Shown here: in pieces, positions 6,322-14,578 of the stretch
Position numbering within the stretch: position 1 is the stretch's first letter
Layout of the letters: the number at the start of each line of letters is the position of its first letter
Assembly (NCBI RefSeq): GCF_018139695.1
Contig: NZ_JAGSOG010000078.1
Span: 1 to 33,153, forward strand
Direction of reading: 5' to 3'
Length of the DNA stretch: 33,153 bases
DNA from: Actinospica durhamensis
GTDB taxonomy: Bacteria; Actinomycetota; Actinomycetes; Streptomycetales; Catenulisporaceae
Notes under the pieces: generated by a model
Database searches by the model: none
The model's input: only the letters and a program-made list of their open reading frames with translations
Told to the model about the DNA's origin: nothing
Position numbers and translations under genes: made by a program

Positions 6322-9210
6322 TTGACCGTACTCGAGGACCGTGCGCGCCCGCGGCCATTGCTGAGCGGGCATCTGGACATGGATACGGGGACCTTCGCGA
6401 AGCTCCCCGATCCGATCGCGGCGCCGCCGCCCGAAGTCGGCGCCTGGTCGCGCTGGCTGGGCCGGATCGGCCTGGCCGCCGCGGCCGTCGTCATCGCGAT
6501 CGAGCGGCCCGGGCCGTGGCTGCCGGCCGCGGCCTTCGCCTTCGGCCTCGGCCTGGCCTGGGTGGCCGGGTGGCGCGGGCGGCAGCTGCGCAACATCGCC
6601 TTCTTCCTCGCGGTGTTCACCAGCGGCGTCAACTACCTGTCATGGCGGTTCACCGTCGTCGCGATCGGCGGGCATCCGCTGCCCGGCTGGATCATCGGCA
6701 TACCCCTGTACCTGGCCGAGATGCACGCGGCGATCCATACCATGGGCCTGCACATCGGGCTGTGGCCGCGCAATCCCCCGGCCGAGCCGGAGGCCTACTA
6801 CGGCCGCCGGTACGTGCCGCCGGAGCTGCGGGTGGACCCGTTCCGCTACCCGATCTACGTGTTCGTGCCGACCGTGGACGAGGGCGAGGAGGTCCTGCGC
6901 CCCACCCTGACCGGGATCATGGCCGCCAGAGACGCCTATCTGGAACAGCACCCTTACTCCGAGATCACCGTCGTGGTCTGTGACGACGGCTTCGTGGCGA
7001 AGAAGGACACCGTCCCGGAGATCGCGGCGCTGTGCGAGTCGCTCGGCGTGATCCACGTGGTGCGCGAGGTGGGCGGCGGCGCCAAGGCGGGCAACATCAA
7101 CCACGCCAGGGGCGCGGTCGGAGCCGACGGCGACGTGCTGCTCGGCATCTTCGACGCGGACCAGATCCCGCGCCGCGACTTCTTCCTCAAGCTGGTCGTC
7201 GGCTTCGACGACCCGGACGTGGGCTGGGTGCAGTCCGGCCAGTTCTACGGCAACCGCACCAACCCGGTGGCGCGCTGGGCGGACGACCAGCAGTCGCTCT
7301 TCTACCGGCTGCTGTGCCCCGGTAAGGCCGCGCACAACTCCTCGTTCATCTGCGGCACCAACTTCCTGATGCGGGCCAAGGCGATCGACTCCATCGGCGG
7401 CATCCCGACCGGCTCGATCACCGAGGACTTCGCCGCCTCCATCCGGATGGCCGCGGACTGGCGCGCGATCTACTTCACCGGCATCCTCGCGGTCGGGCTC
7501 GGCCCGCTGGACCTGGGCTCGTTCTTCAAGCAGCAGGACCGCTGGGCCCGCGGCACGCTCAACATCATGTGGGACCACTGGCGCGACCTGCTGCTGCCCG
7601 CGCCGAAGGGCCGCAAGGGCCTGAGCGCCCAGCAGCGCGCGCACTACCTGCTGGCCACCACGCACTACTGGTGCGGGGTGCGCGACCTGATCTTCTGTAT
7701 CGCGCCGGTGCTGTTCGTGCTCACCGGGATCAGCGGCGTGCGCGGCGCCACCGCCACCGACTTCCTGATGTACTTCGTGCCCTACTTCGCCCTGTCCATC
7801 GCCGGGTTCTGGCACGCGGCCTGGGACATCACCAGCTGGCGCTGCATCATCGCCAACTACGGCTCGTTCCCGGTGCTGCTGCAGGCGGCGTTCCGGGTGG
7901 TGATCGGGCGCAAGGGCGACTTCACCCTCACGCCCAAGAAGCGCAGCACGCTCTCGCCCTGGCGCACCGCCCAGCTGCACCTGATCGTCGTCGGGTTCTG
8001 CCTCATCTCGTTCGTCAAACTGCTGATAAGGCCGGGCGGCGCGGCGTACTGGCTGGCCGGATTCTGGCTGCTCTACCTGTGCCTGATGTCCGGGATGCAC
8101 ATGATCCTGGTAATGCTCGACTCGCGCCAGGGCCGGCGCGAGCGGCGGGAGAAGGCCCTGTTCGGCACCCTCCCCGCGCAGCCGCTGATCCCCCGACCCG
8201 ACCCGCACCAGCGGCGCCACCGGCGGCGGCCGGTGCGGCGGCTGCCCAAGCCGCGCACCGCGTTCGCCGGAGTCGTGGTGGGCGGGGCGATGCTGCTGGT
8301 GCTGGACACCAGCACGATGCAGGCGCAGTCCGCGCCGCTGCACCTGGCCAACGCGGCGCTGCCGCTGCACCCGTACGTCGGGGTCGGCGCGCTGGCCACG
8401 CCGTACGCGGGCACCGGAGTGGTGCAGATCGAGAAGACGCTGGGCGTCACCTTCGGCACCACGGCCCGCACCCAGGAGATCGCGGACGCCTTCGACGTGG
8501 CCTGGGCCGACTCGGTCGCGACGCACGGCGGCGTGCCCTGGCTGACGCTGGTGTTCTCGCAGAACGGCAAGACCTCGCTCGACTCCTCGCTCACCGCCAT
8601 CGCCAACGGCAGCGACGACGACGCCATCTCGCGCTGGGCGCAGGAGATCGCCGCCTACGGCAAGCCGGTGTATCTCACGGTGCTGCCGCAGGCCGACCGC
8701 AACTACGCGGCCAGCTCGGGCGTGGCGAACGGCGGCATACCGCAGGACATATCGCGGGCCTGGGCCCATATCCGGGCCCTGTTCGCCGCGGCCGACGCGG
8801 GCAACGTCTCCTGGGTGTGGACGCCGGGCGACCCGGGCGCGGACGCCGCGTACGCGCCGCCGGCCTCGCAGGTCGACGCGGTGGCCCTGACGATGGCCGA
8901 GTTCCCCAAGACCACCTGGGCCGATCCGACCACGGCGCTGGACGCGGCCGCGGCCGAGCACCCGGGCAAGCAGCTGCTGCTGCAGGTCGCGGTGGACGGC
9001 ACCCCGACCCAGCGCGCGGCCTGGCTCGAGGAGCTGGCCATGGCGGTGTCGCTGCGCTCGGACGTGGCCGCGGTGGTCTACCAGGAGGCCGGTCCGGTGG
9101 ACGACCTGTCCGGCAAGGACGCGCTGCCCTGGGCGCTGACCGCCGATCCGCAGACCGTGGCGGCGTTCCAGAAGCTCTCCGCGCAGCTGGCGACGGTGAT
9201 CAACCGATGA
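6322..9210 (+). CDS. Membrane GT2 (cellulose-synthase-like) fused to a GH26-like domain
   Basis: Processive-type glycosyltransferase of 962 residues, inferred to polymerise a beta-linked polysaccharide and export it across the membrane. TTG 6322 is chosen because GGGGAGGG lies 7 bases upstream; the open frame further upstream does not look coding. Four N-terminal hydrophobic segments (about 45-145) precede a cytosolic GT2 domain with VCDDG (D221-D222), FDAD (D278-D280), TED (367-369) and QQDRW (404-408), the D, DxD, TED and QxxRW signature of BcsA-like synthases. More helices follow to about 600, then a very basic linker, one helix (646-663) and an outside domain (about 684-950). That domain reads like GH26 mannanase (KPVYLTVLP, NVSWVWTPG), but the two catalytic glutamates appear replaced (near Q790 and V889). 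The stop overlaps the next start (ATGA). Confidence 0.88.
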   Translation: MTVLEDRARPRPLLSGHLDMDTGTFAKLPDPIAAPPPEVGAWSRWLGRIGLAAAAVVIAIERPGPWLPAAAFAFGLGLAWVAGWRGRQLRNIAFFLAVFTSGVNYLSWRFTVVAIGGHPLPGWIIGIPLYLAEMHAAIHTMGLHIGLWPRNPPAEPEAYYGRRYVPPELRVDPFRYPIYVFVPTVDEGEEVLRPTLTGIMAARDAYLEQHPYSEITVVVCDDGFVAKKDTVPEIAALCESLGVIHVVREVGGGAKAGNINHARGAVGADGDVLLGIFDADQIPRRDFFLKLVVGFDDPDVGWVQSGQFYGNRTNPVARWADDQQSLFYRLLCPGKAAHNSSFICGTNFLMRAKAIDSIGGIPTGSITEDFAASIRMAADWRAIYFTGILAVGLGPLDLGSFFKQQDRWARGTLNIMWDHWRDLLLPAPKGRKGLSAQQRAHYLLATTHYWCGVRDLIFCIAPVLFVLTGISGVRGATATDFLMYFVPYFALSIAGFWHAAWDITSWRCIIANYGSFPVLLQAAFRVVIGRKGDFTLTPKKRSTLSPWRTAQLHLIVVGFCLISFVKLLIRPGGAAYWLAGFWLLYLCLMSGMHMILVMLDSRQGRRERREKALFGTLPAQPLIPRPDPHQRRHRRRPVRRLPKPRTAFAGVVVGGAMLLVLDTSTMQAQSAPLHLANAALPLHPYVGVGALATPYAGTGVVQIEKTLGVTFGTTARTQEIADAFDVAWADSVATHGGVPWLTLVFSQNGKTSLDSSLTAIANGSDDDAISRWAQEIAAYGKPVYLTVLPQADRNYAASSGVANGGIPQDISRAWAHIRALFAAADAGNVSWVWTPGDPGADAAYAPPASQVDAVALTMAEFPKTTWADPTTALDAAAAEHPGKQLLLQVAVDGTPTQRAAWLEELAMAVSLRSDVAAVVYQEAGPVDDLSGKDALPWALTADPQTVAAFQKLSAQLATVINR

Positions 9211-10847
9211 CCGCCACCGTGCCCGCCGCCTCGACGGCCCCGGCCGTCACCGTCATCCACACGCTCGACCCGGCCGAGCTCGCCGGGCCGAACCCGTGGC
9301 AGCGCTTCACCGAGACCCGGTTCGGCCGCTGGCTGATCGCCCGGATCGCGCTGATCGCGGTGCTGGCGCTGCAGATCGCGCTGGCGCTGCGGCTGCACAA
9401 CACCGCGTTCGAGGACGAGGGCCTCTACCTCTACGCCGGGCACCACGAGATCGCCTGGCTGCTGCACCACACCAACACCTACGACAACTACGCGACCTAC
9501 TTCTCCGGCGCGCCGTTCCTCTACCCGGTGCTCGGCGCCGCGATGGACGGGCTGTTCGGACTCGAGGGCGCGCGGGCGCTGAGCCTGGTGTTCATGCTGG
9601 GCGCGACCTGCTGCGTGTGGGGCGTGGCCCGGCGCCTCTACGGCCGGCCCGCGGCGGCCTGCGCGGCGGCGCTGTTCGCGGTGGCCGCGCCGACGCTGTT
9701 CCTGAGCCGGCTGGCCACCTACGACCCGATGTCGCTGTTCCTGCTGGCCTTCTCGCTCTGGATCGTGGTGGCCACCGCGCGCCGCTGGGCGCTGCTGGTG
9801 CTGCTGGCGGTCCCGCCGGCCGTGCTCGCGGTGGGCACGAAGTACGCGGGCCTGCTGTTCGTGCCGACGATCGCGCTGGTGGCGGTGTTCGCCGGGCGCT
9901 ACGGCGGCCGGGAGCGGGAGACCGGCGAAGCCAGGCGCCGCGGCTGGCTGGCCGCGATCGGCAGAGGCCTGCTGTTCAGCGGCGCGTTCGGCGGCCTGGT
10001 CTACGGCTGGCTGAAGCTGCTCGGCCCGGCGTACGTCACCGGCATCACCTCCACGACCACGAACCGCGCCAGCGGGGGCGACTCGCTCGGCTACATCCTG
10101 ACCCTGGCGGCGGAACTCGGCGCGGGGGTGGCCGTGCTCGCGTTCGCCGGAGTGTGGGTGGACGCGCGGTTGGCCAGGTCCGACGGCGGCAGCCGCGGCG
10201 AGGTGGTCTCCCGGCTGCTGCTGAGCCTGGTGCTGGCGGGCACGGTGCTGCTGGCCCCGGCGTACCAGGTGCATCTGCACACGGCGACGTCGCTGCAGAA
10301 GCACGTGGGCTTCGGCCTGGTCTTCGCCGCCCCGGTGGCCGGCGTGGCCCTCGCGGCCCTGCTGCGCGTCGGCGGCCGCGATCCACGCCGCCTCGGCGCC
10401 GGCCTGCTCGTGTGCCTTGGCCTGACCTGGGGTGCGATCACCCAGTCCGCCCAGCTCTACGACGGGTGGCCCAACTCCGCGCAGATGGTCGCGGACCTCA
10501 AGACCCAGATTCGCCCGGTGACGGACCGCATCCTGGTCGAGGAGGACGAGGTCCCCCGCTACTACCTCAGCGACCTGACGCAGCCGTACCAGTGGTACAG
10601 CACGTTCTCGTTCACCTACACGACCAAGCAGGGCAAGGTCCTGACCGGCGTACCGGCCTACCAGCAGGCGCTGGCGGACCAGTACTTCGCCCTGGTCGTG
10701 CTGCGCTTCGGCCCGACCGCCGCGCTGGACAACGAGATCGACGCGCCGCTGATGGCGAAGAAGGGCTACACCCTGATCGCCAAGGTGCCCGACTCGGACG
10801 AGTACGGCACCGGCTACTACTACATCTGGCGCTCGGACAACTCCTGA
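9207..10847 (+). CDS. GT-C membrane glycosyltransferase (GT39/ArnT-like)
   Basis: Polytopic glycosyltransferase of 546 residues that would use a polyprenyl-phosphate sugar as donor and act on the outer face of the membrane. After about 40 polar residues the first helix (about 42-62) leads into an external loop with NTAFEDEGLYLYAGHH; the acidic pair near D70-E71 matches the catalytic position of PMT/ArnT-type enzymes. About ten further hydrophobic segments follow and end near residue 435, and a soluble C-terminal segment (RILVEEDEVPRYYLSDL onwards) completes the protein. Its ATG at 9207 overlaps the GT2 stop by four bases, so the two are translationally coupled and likely work on one glycan or glycoprotein. 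Acceptor and sugar are unknown. Confidence 0.87.
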   Translation: MTATVPAASTAPAVTVIHTLDPAELAGPNPWQRFTETRFGRWLIARIALIAVLALQIALALRLHNTAFEDEGLYLYAGHHEIAWLLHHTNTYDNYATYFSGAPFLYPVLGAAMDGLFGLEGARALSLVFMLGATCCVWGVARRLYGRPAAACAAALFAVAAPTLFLSRLATYDPMSLFLLAFSLWIVVATARRWALLVLLAVPPAVLAVGTKYAGLLFVPTIALVAVFAGRYGGRERETGEARRRGWLAAIGRGLLFSGAFGGLVYGWLKLLGPAYVTGITSTTTNRASGGDSLGYILTLAAELGAGVAVLAFAGVWVDARLARSDGGSRGEVVSRLLLSLVLAGTVLLAPAYQVHLHTATSLQKHVGFGLVFAAPVAGVALAALLRVGGRDPRRLGAGLLVCLGLTWGAITQSAQLYDGWPNSAQMVADLKTQIRPVTDRILVEEDEVPRYYLSDLTQPYQWYSTFSFTYTTKQGKVLTGVPAYQQALADQYFALVVLRFGPTAALDNEIDAPLMAKKGYTLIAKVPDSDEYGTGYYYIWRSDNS

Positions 10848-10873
10848 CGCTGACGCTGGCGGGTGCGGGGACG

Positions 10874-10903
10874 GGTGCGGGGCGCCGCGAGGTTCCCCGC
10901 ACC
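10874..10903. terminator. Hairpin terminator between convergent genes
   Basis: GGTGCGGGG (10874-10882) pairs perfectly with CCCCGCACC (10895-10903) over a 12-base loop. It lies 26 bases after the GT39 stop and 38 bases from the stop of the convergent PstS-like gene. There is no T-tract, as is common in high-GC actinomycetes. Confidence 0.6.
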
Positions 10904-10941
10904 TGAGCCGAGGGCTGACCCTGAACCGCGCAGTGGGACGG

Positions 10942-12588
10942 CTACGGCAGCTCGCAGTCCCCCGCCACCGAACCGCTCAGCTCGTCGCACGGGATGAAGC
11001 CCGCATCCTGGTCGGCGAGCTGGGCGGTTTCGGCCGGGGACTGGAGGAAGGACAGGAACGAGCGCACCTGCACGGACGGGGTCTGCGCGGTGTAGAGGTA
11101 CTCCGGCACGGCGAAGGTGTAGCTGCCGTCGAGCACGTCCGCCTGGTCCGGCTTGGCGCCGTCGATCGACAGGGCACTGACGTTCGGGTACTGCTCGAGC
11201 GCGTCGATCTCGGCGAAGCCGATCGCGTTGGAGGTGTCGTTGATGTAGTCGAGCATCTTCTGGGTGCTGCCCACGTCGCAGCTGCCGGTCCGGGTGGCCG
11301 GCGCGGCCGCGGTGGAGGACGCGGAGATCGCCGGGCAGCTCTTGGCGCTCTGCAGCACGCCGCCGTCGAGCCCGGCCCACTTGGCGAACTCGAGCGCGGT
11401 GCCCGAGCCGTTGCTCCGGCCGACGGCCACGAACGGCACGCTCCCGGACGCGGCCTCGCGGTACAGGCCGCCGATGCCGACGGCGGAGTAGCCGCCCTGC
11501 GGGATCTCGAAGGCCGGATCGGTGCTGACGGTCTCGGCGAAGGCGTTGTTGGCCACGACGGCGAAGATGACCATGCCGATCGGATCGGGCTTCCAGGACG
11601 CGGGCACGCTCTGGCCGGACTCGTCCACCATCAGGATCGTGTCCTGCTCCAGGGAGTCGCCGTGGTCGGAGATGGCCTTGGCGCTGCCGTCGGCGGTGAT
11701 CACGATCTTGGCCGAGGGGCACTGCTGGGTGTAGTCGGCCGCGGCCTCGGCGACCACGTGCGCGAACGCGGTGCTGCCCTCCACCTGGACCTGCAGGTCC
11801 CCGACGCAGGCGGCGCGCGGGGTCAGCGCCCGGTGCGCGGTGAGCGCGCCCACGCCGAAGGAGACGGCCAGCGTGGCCACCAGCAGCACCGGCAGCGTGG
11901 TGCGCCACACGCGGTGCCACCAGGCGTGCCGCCGGAAGACGAACTTGCCCTGCTTGAGCTCTCCCCTGACCTCGATCTTGTACTCGTTGGGCCCGAGGTC
12001 GTTGCCGGTGCCGGAGAGGAAGACCGCGAGTTGGAAGGCCTCCCTGCGCCCGAGCGTGACGTTGTCGGGCAGGGTGAGCACGGACACGTCCCGCATCCCG
12101 CCGTTCTCCTCGCGCAGCCCGCAGGTGGTGGAGGTGATGGCGGCGCGCAACTCGTCCAGCCGCCCCGAGGACAGCGGCCGGCCCGGCTCCCCGGACAGCT
12201 CCTCGGGCTCGCGCACCTTCACCACGCGCACGTGGCGGTGCGGGAAGGAGATCCGGAAGCGGTCGAACTCCTCGGACTGGAAGCCCACCTTCTCGGTGCC
12301 CGCGTTGGCGAAGCGCAGGATCACGAAGCTCTGCACGAAGTGCGACTCCTGCGATCCGGCGGACTGCCCGCCGGTGACCGAGATGGTGAGGTTCGGCTCC
12401 TCCTTGTTGACCACCTGGTCGAACACGGGGGTGACCGAGACGAGCCTGCGGTGGATGAGGTAGCGGTCGGCGAGCCGGTAGACCCCGGTGCACACCCCCA
12501 GCAGGGCGGCCGTGGAGACGGCGGTGGCCACCTCCCGGTTGTCGATCACCCGGTTGAGATCGGCGACGAAGCCGTCCAGAAACGCCAT
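10942..12588 (-). CDS. Membrane-anchored PstS-like substrate-binding protein
   Basis: Single protein of 548 residues combining an N-terminal domain (about 50-215) with a PBP-like domain (about 262-548), separated by one helix (LPVLLVATLAVSFGVGALT, about 232-250). The basic RRHAWWHRVWR before the helix predicts the N-terminal part inside and the binding domain outside; a weaker hydrophobic stretch sits at 22-38. The outer domain has GST at 271-273 and RSNGSGTALEF at 391-401, closely resembling the RSDGSGT phosphate-binding loop of PstS with Asp changed to Asn. Start ATG 12588 is chosen for its GGAGGGG site 3 bases upstream; the longer open frame would run through the LysE gene. No pstC/A/B neighbours exist here. 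The role could be ligand sensing or tethering. The N-terminal domain is not recognised. Confidence 0.75.
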   Translation of the reverse strand: MAFLDGFVADLNRVIDNREVATAVSTAALLGVCTGVYRLADRYLIHRRLVSVTPVFDQVVNKEEPNLTISVTGGQSAGSQESHFVQSFVILRFANAGTEKVGFQSEEFDRFRISFPHRHVRVVKVREPEELSGEPGRPLSSGRLDELRAAITSTTCGLREENGGMRDVSVLTLPDNVTLGRREAFQLAVFLSGTGNDLGPNEYKIEVRGELKQGKFVFRRHAWWHRVWRTTLPVLLVATLAVSFGVGALTAHRALTPRAACVGDLQVQVEGSTAFAHVVAEAAADYTQQCPSAKIVITADGSAKAISDHGDSLEQDTILMVDESGQSVPASWKPDPIGMVIFAVVANNAFAETVSTDPAFEIPQGGYSAVGIGGLYREAASGSVPFVAVGRSNGSGTALEFAKWAGLDGGVLQSAKSCPAISASSTAAAPATRTGSCDVGSTQKMLDYINDTSNAIGFAEIDALEQYPNVSALSIDGAKPDQADVLDGSYTFAVPEYLYTAQTPSVQVRSFLSFLQSPAETAQLADQDAGFIPCDELSGSVAGDCELP

Positions 12589-12758
12589 CTTCCCCTCCAC
12601 CACCCGTGCCCCGCCGCTCCGGCGTTCGCGAGAGCACCAGTGCACTCCTTCGCCCGCCGACGCGGCGTGGAAAGCGGTGGCCGAGGGGTGAAACGTGGGT
12701 GAACTCGGTGGCGGGTGGGGTGGCTCAGGGTTCGTGTTCGCTGCGGCCCGGCGCCGCG

Positions 12759-13409
12759 TCAGGCGACCGCGGTCGAGCGATCCATCGCGATCTTCACCGC
12801 CAGCGCGCCGAGCACCGTGCCCATCGCGTACCGCTGCACCCGCAGCCAGCTCGGCCGCTTGGCCAGGAACCCGGCGATACTCCCCGCGCACATGGCGATC
12901 GCGCCGTTCCCGCACAGCGCGACGAAGATCTGGGTGAGGCCGAGGACGAAGCTCTGCTGCGCCACGTGCCCGCGCGAGGGCTGGACGAACTGCGGCAGCA
13001 GCGAGAGGTAGAGCACTGCGATCTTCGGGTTCAGCAGGCAGGTGAGGAAGCCCATCGTGAACAGCTTGCGCGGCGGCTGCGGGATCAGCTCCTTCGGTGT
13101 GAACACCGAGATCCCGCCGGGCTTGAGCGCGCTCCACGCCATCCACAGCAGGTACCCCGCGCCCGCGAGCTTGATCGCCAGATACAGGTCGGGCACCAGC
13201 GTGAACACGGCGGTCAGGCCGGTCGTCACGGCGGCGAGGTAGACCAGGAACCCCAGGGCGACCCCGGTCAGCGACACCAGCCCGGCCCGGCGGCCCTGCG
13301 TGATGGAACGGGAGACGAGGTAGATCATGTTGGGCCCCGGGCTCAGTACCATCCCGAGCTCCACGGCCGCGATCCCGAGTCCGGAGTGGGTACTGATCGA
13401 GAAGTCCAT
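12759..13409 (-). CDS. LysE/RhtB family amino acid exporter
   Basis: Inner-membrane exporter of 216 residues with the six-helix LysE fold. ELGMVLSPGPNMIYLVSRSITQGRRAG near the N terminus is the family signature loop, and LLNPKIAVLYLSLLPQFV is the second conserved segment about half way along. Members export amino acids or related compounds such as homoserine lactone and threonine; the substrate here is not predictable. It lies 82 bases downstream of a LysR gene on the same strand, with a short palindrome in the gap, and faces away from the EamA exporter that the same LysR probably controls. Confidence 0.92.
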   Translation of the reverse strand: MDFSISTHSGLGIAAVELGMVLSPGPNMIYLVSRSITQGRRAGLVSLTGVALGFLVYLAAVTTGLTAVFTLVPDLYLAIKLAGAGYLLWMAWSALKPGGISVFTPKELIPQPPRKLFTMGFLTCLLNPKIAVLYLSLLPQFVQPSRGHVAQQSFVLGLTQIFVALCGNGAIAMCAGSIAGFLAKRPSWLRVQRYAMGTVLGALAVKIAMDRSTAVA

Positions 13410-13459
13410 ACGCCGAACCTAAAGGCCGCGCTCAGCCCGGTCCAATCAGGTTCCGGAGA

Positions 13460-13472
13460 AGATCATGAATCT
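13460..13472. promoter_or_regulatory. Small palindrome upstream of the LysE gene
   Basis: AGAT-CATGA-ATCT, a perfect 4-bp inverted repeat with a palindromic centre, lies 51 bases before the LysE start in the gap after the LysR gene. It could bind a regulator, but its length makes chance possible. Confidence 0.3.
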
Positions 13473-13491
13473 CCACATATCCGTGGCAGTC

Positions 13492-14427
13492 CTATGCGGG
13501 CGGTTCCTGGGCGCTGTGGCGCAGGCCGGTGCGCAGCGCGTCGCGGAAGGCCCGGACGGCCGGTTGGCGGGCGGCGCCCGCGCGCACGCTGGTGGTGAGC
13601 CTACGGTGCGGACGGCCGGGCAGGTGCGCCAGCCGCATCAGGGGCCTGCGGTCGGCGGTGAGCAGCAGGCCGGGCAGGATGGTGGCGGCGTGGCCGGTCT
13701 CCACGAGGTGGACGGCGAGCAGCAGGTCCGGGCTCTCGAAGCGCACGTCCGGCTCGAAGCCGCCGGAGCGCAGCAGGTTGCGCTGCCACTGTCCGGGCGC
13801 GCCTTCCTGCGGGTCGAGGATCCAGGGCAGGCCGTCCAACGCGGCCAGGCGGACGCTGCTGCCGTCGTCCGCGATGACGCCGGCGTGCTTGCCGGTGCGC
13901 GGCAGCGCGAGCCACAGTTCGTCGTGGGCGAGCTGCTGCGTGTGCACGCCCTGGACCCGGGCCGGCGAGAGGCCGGGGTACTCCTCGCCGAGTACGACGT
14001 CGAAGTCGTGCGCGACGAGGCCGGCGAGGGCGGCCCCGGCCTCCTGCTGCTCGATCTCGATCCGCAGCCGCGGGTAGCGCTCGGCGAGCACGGTGAGGGC
14101 GGCCGGGATCAGCGCGAGCAGCACGGACTGGAAGGACGCGACGCGCAGGGTGCCGGAGACCTCGGTGAGCGAGGCGCGCAGATCGGCCTCGGCCTGCTCG
14201 AGCCGCTCGAGGATCGCGTCGGTGTGCTCGACCAGGACGCGGGCCTGCGCGGTCAGCCGCACGCCGCGCCCGGCCGGCTCCAGCAGCGTCACGCCCGTCT
14301 CCGCCTCGAGCTGGGTGAGCTGCTGGGAGATGGCGGACGGGCTGTAGCTGAGCGCGCGGGCCACGGCGGCGAGCGTGCCGCGCCGGTCGAGCTCGCGCAG
14401 CAGCCTGAGCCGGTGCACGTCGAGCAT
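13492..14427 (-). CDS. LysR family transcriptional regulator of an adjacent exporter
   Basis: Regulator of 311 residues. The helix-turn-helix starts at the N terminus (MLDVHRLRLLRELDRRGTLAAVARALSYSPSAISQQLTQLE), which fixes ATG 14427; the open frame extends 17 codons upstream without an HTH-compatible start. The effector domain spans about 90-295, including TLRVASFQSVLLALIPAAL and the DFDVVLGEEYPG segment. It belongs to the group often found beside EamA or amino-acid exporters, and here it is divergent from exactly such a gene, with a 17-bp palindrome in the 151-base gap. It may also influence the LysE gene downstream. The effector is unknown. Confidence 0.92.
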   Translation of the reverse strand: MLDVHRLRLLRELDRRGTLAAVARALSYSPSAISQQLTQLEAETGVTLLEPAGRGVRLTAQARVLVEHTDAILERLEQAEADLRASLTEVSGTLRVASFQSVLLALIPAALTVLAERYPRLRIEIEQQEAGAALAGLVAHDFDVVLGEEYPGLSPARVQGVHTQQLAHDELWLALPRTGKHAGVIADDGSSVRLAALDGLPWILDPQEGAPGQWQRNLLRSGGFEPDVRFESPDLLLAVHLVETGHAATILPGLLLTADRRPLMRLAHLPGRPHRRLTTSVRAGAARQPAVRAFRDALRTGLRHSAQEPPA

Positions 14428-14489
14428 GGCGGATCGGCCTCCTCGCGAACGGTCCGGTGACCAGCCGTGTATGGTCACTTTTCCTCACC

Positions 14490-14506
14490 AGTATCGCGCA
14501 GATACT
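14490..14506. promoter_or_regulatory. LysR operator candidate upstream of the EamA exporter
   Basis: AGTATC-GCGCA-GATACT is a perfect 6-bp inverted repeat with a 5-base centre and satisfies T-N11-A (T14492 to A14504). It lies 63 bases from the LysR start and 73 bases from the exporter start, the normal place for a LysR recognition site. The dyad is AT-rich compared with its surroundings. Confidence 0.65.
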
Positions 14507-14578
14507 TTCGCTGGACGAACCAGTCGGACAGGCCGCACTGTAAGACCATGCCCTCCTCGTCGTACCCGCGAGCCGACC

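Noticed and set aside
5874-6632. 252-codon minus-strand open frame in the gap before the GT2 gene
   Set aside because: The product is low-complexity Arg/Ser/Pro, overlaps the GT2 coding region and has no recognisable domain.
12589-13146. N-terminal extension of the PstS-like protein to 734 residues
   Set aside because: The added part overlaps the LysE gene in another frame, has no coding character, and the ATG at 12588 has a strong ribosome binding site.
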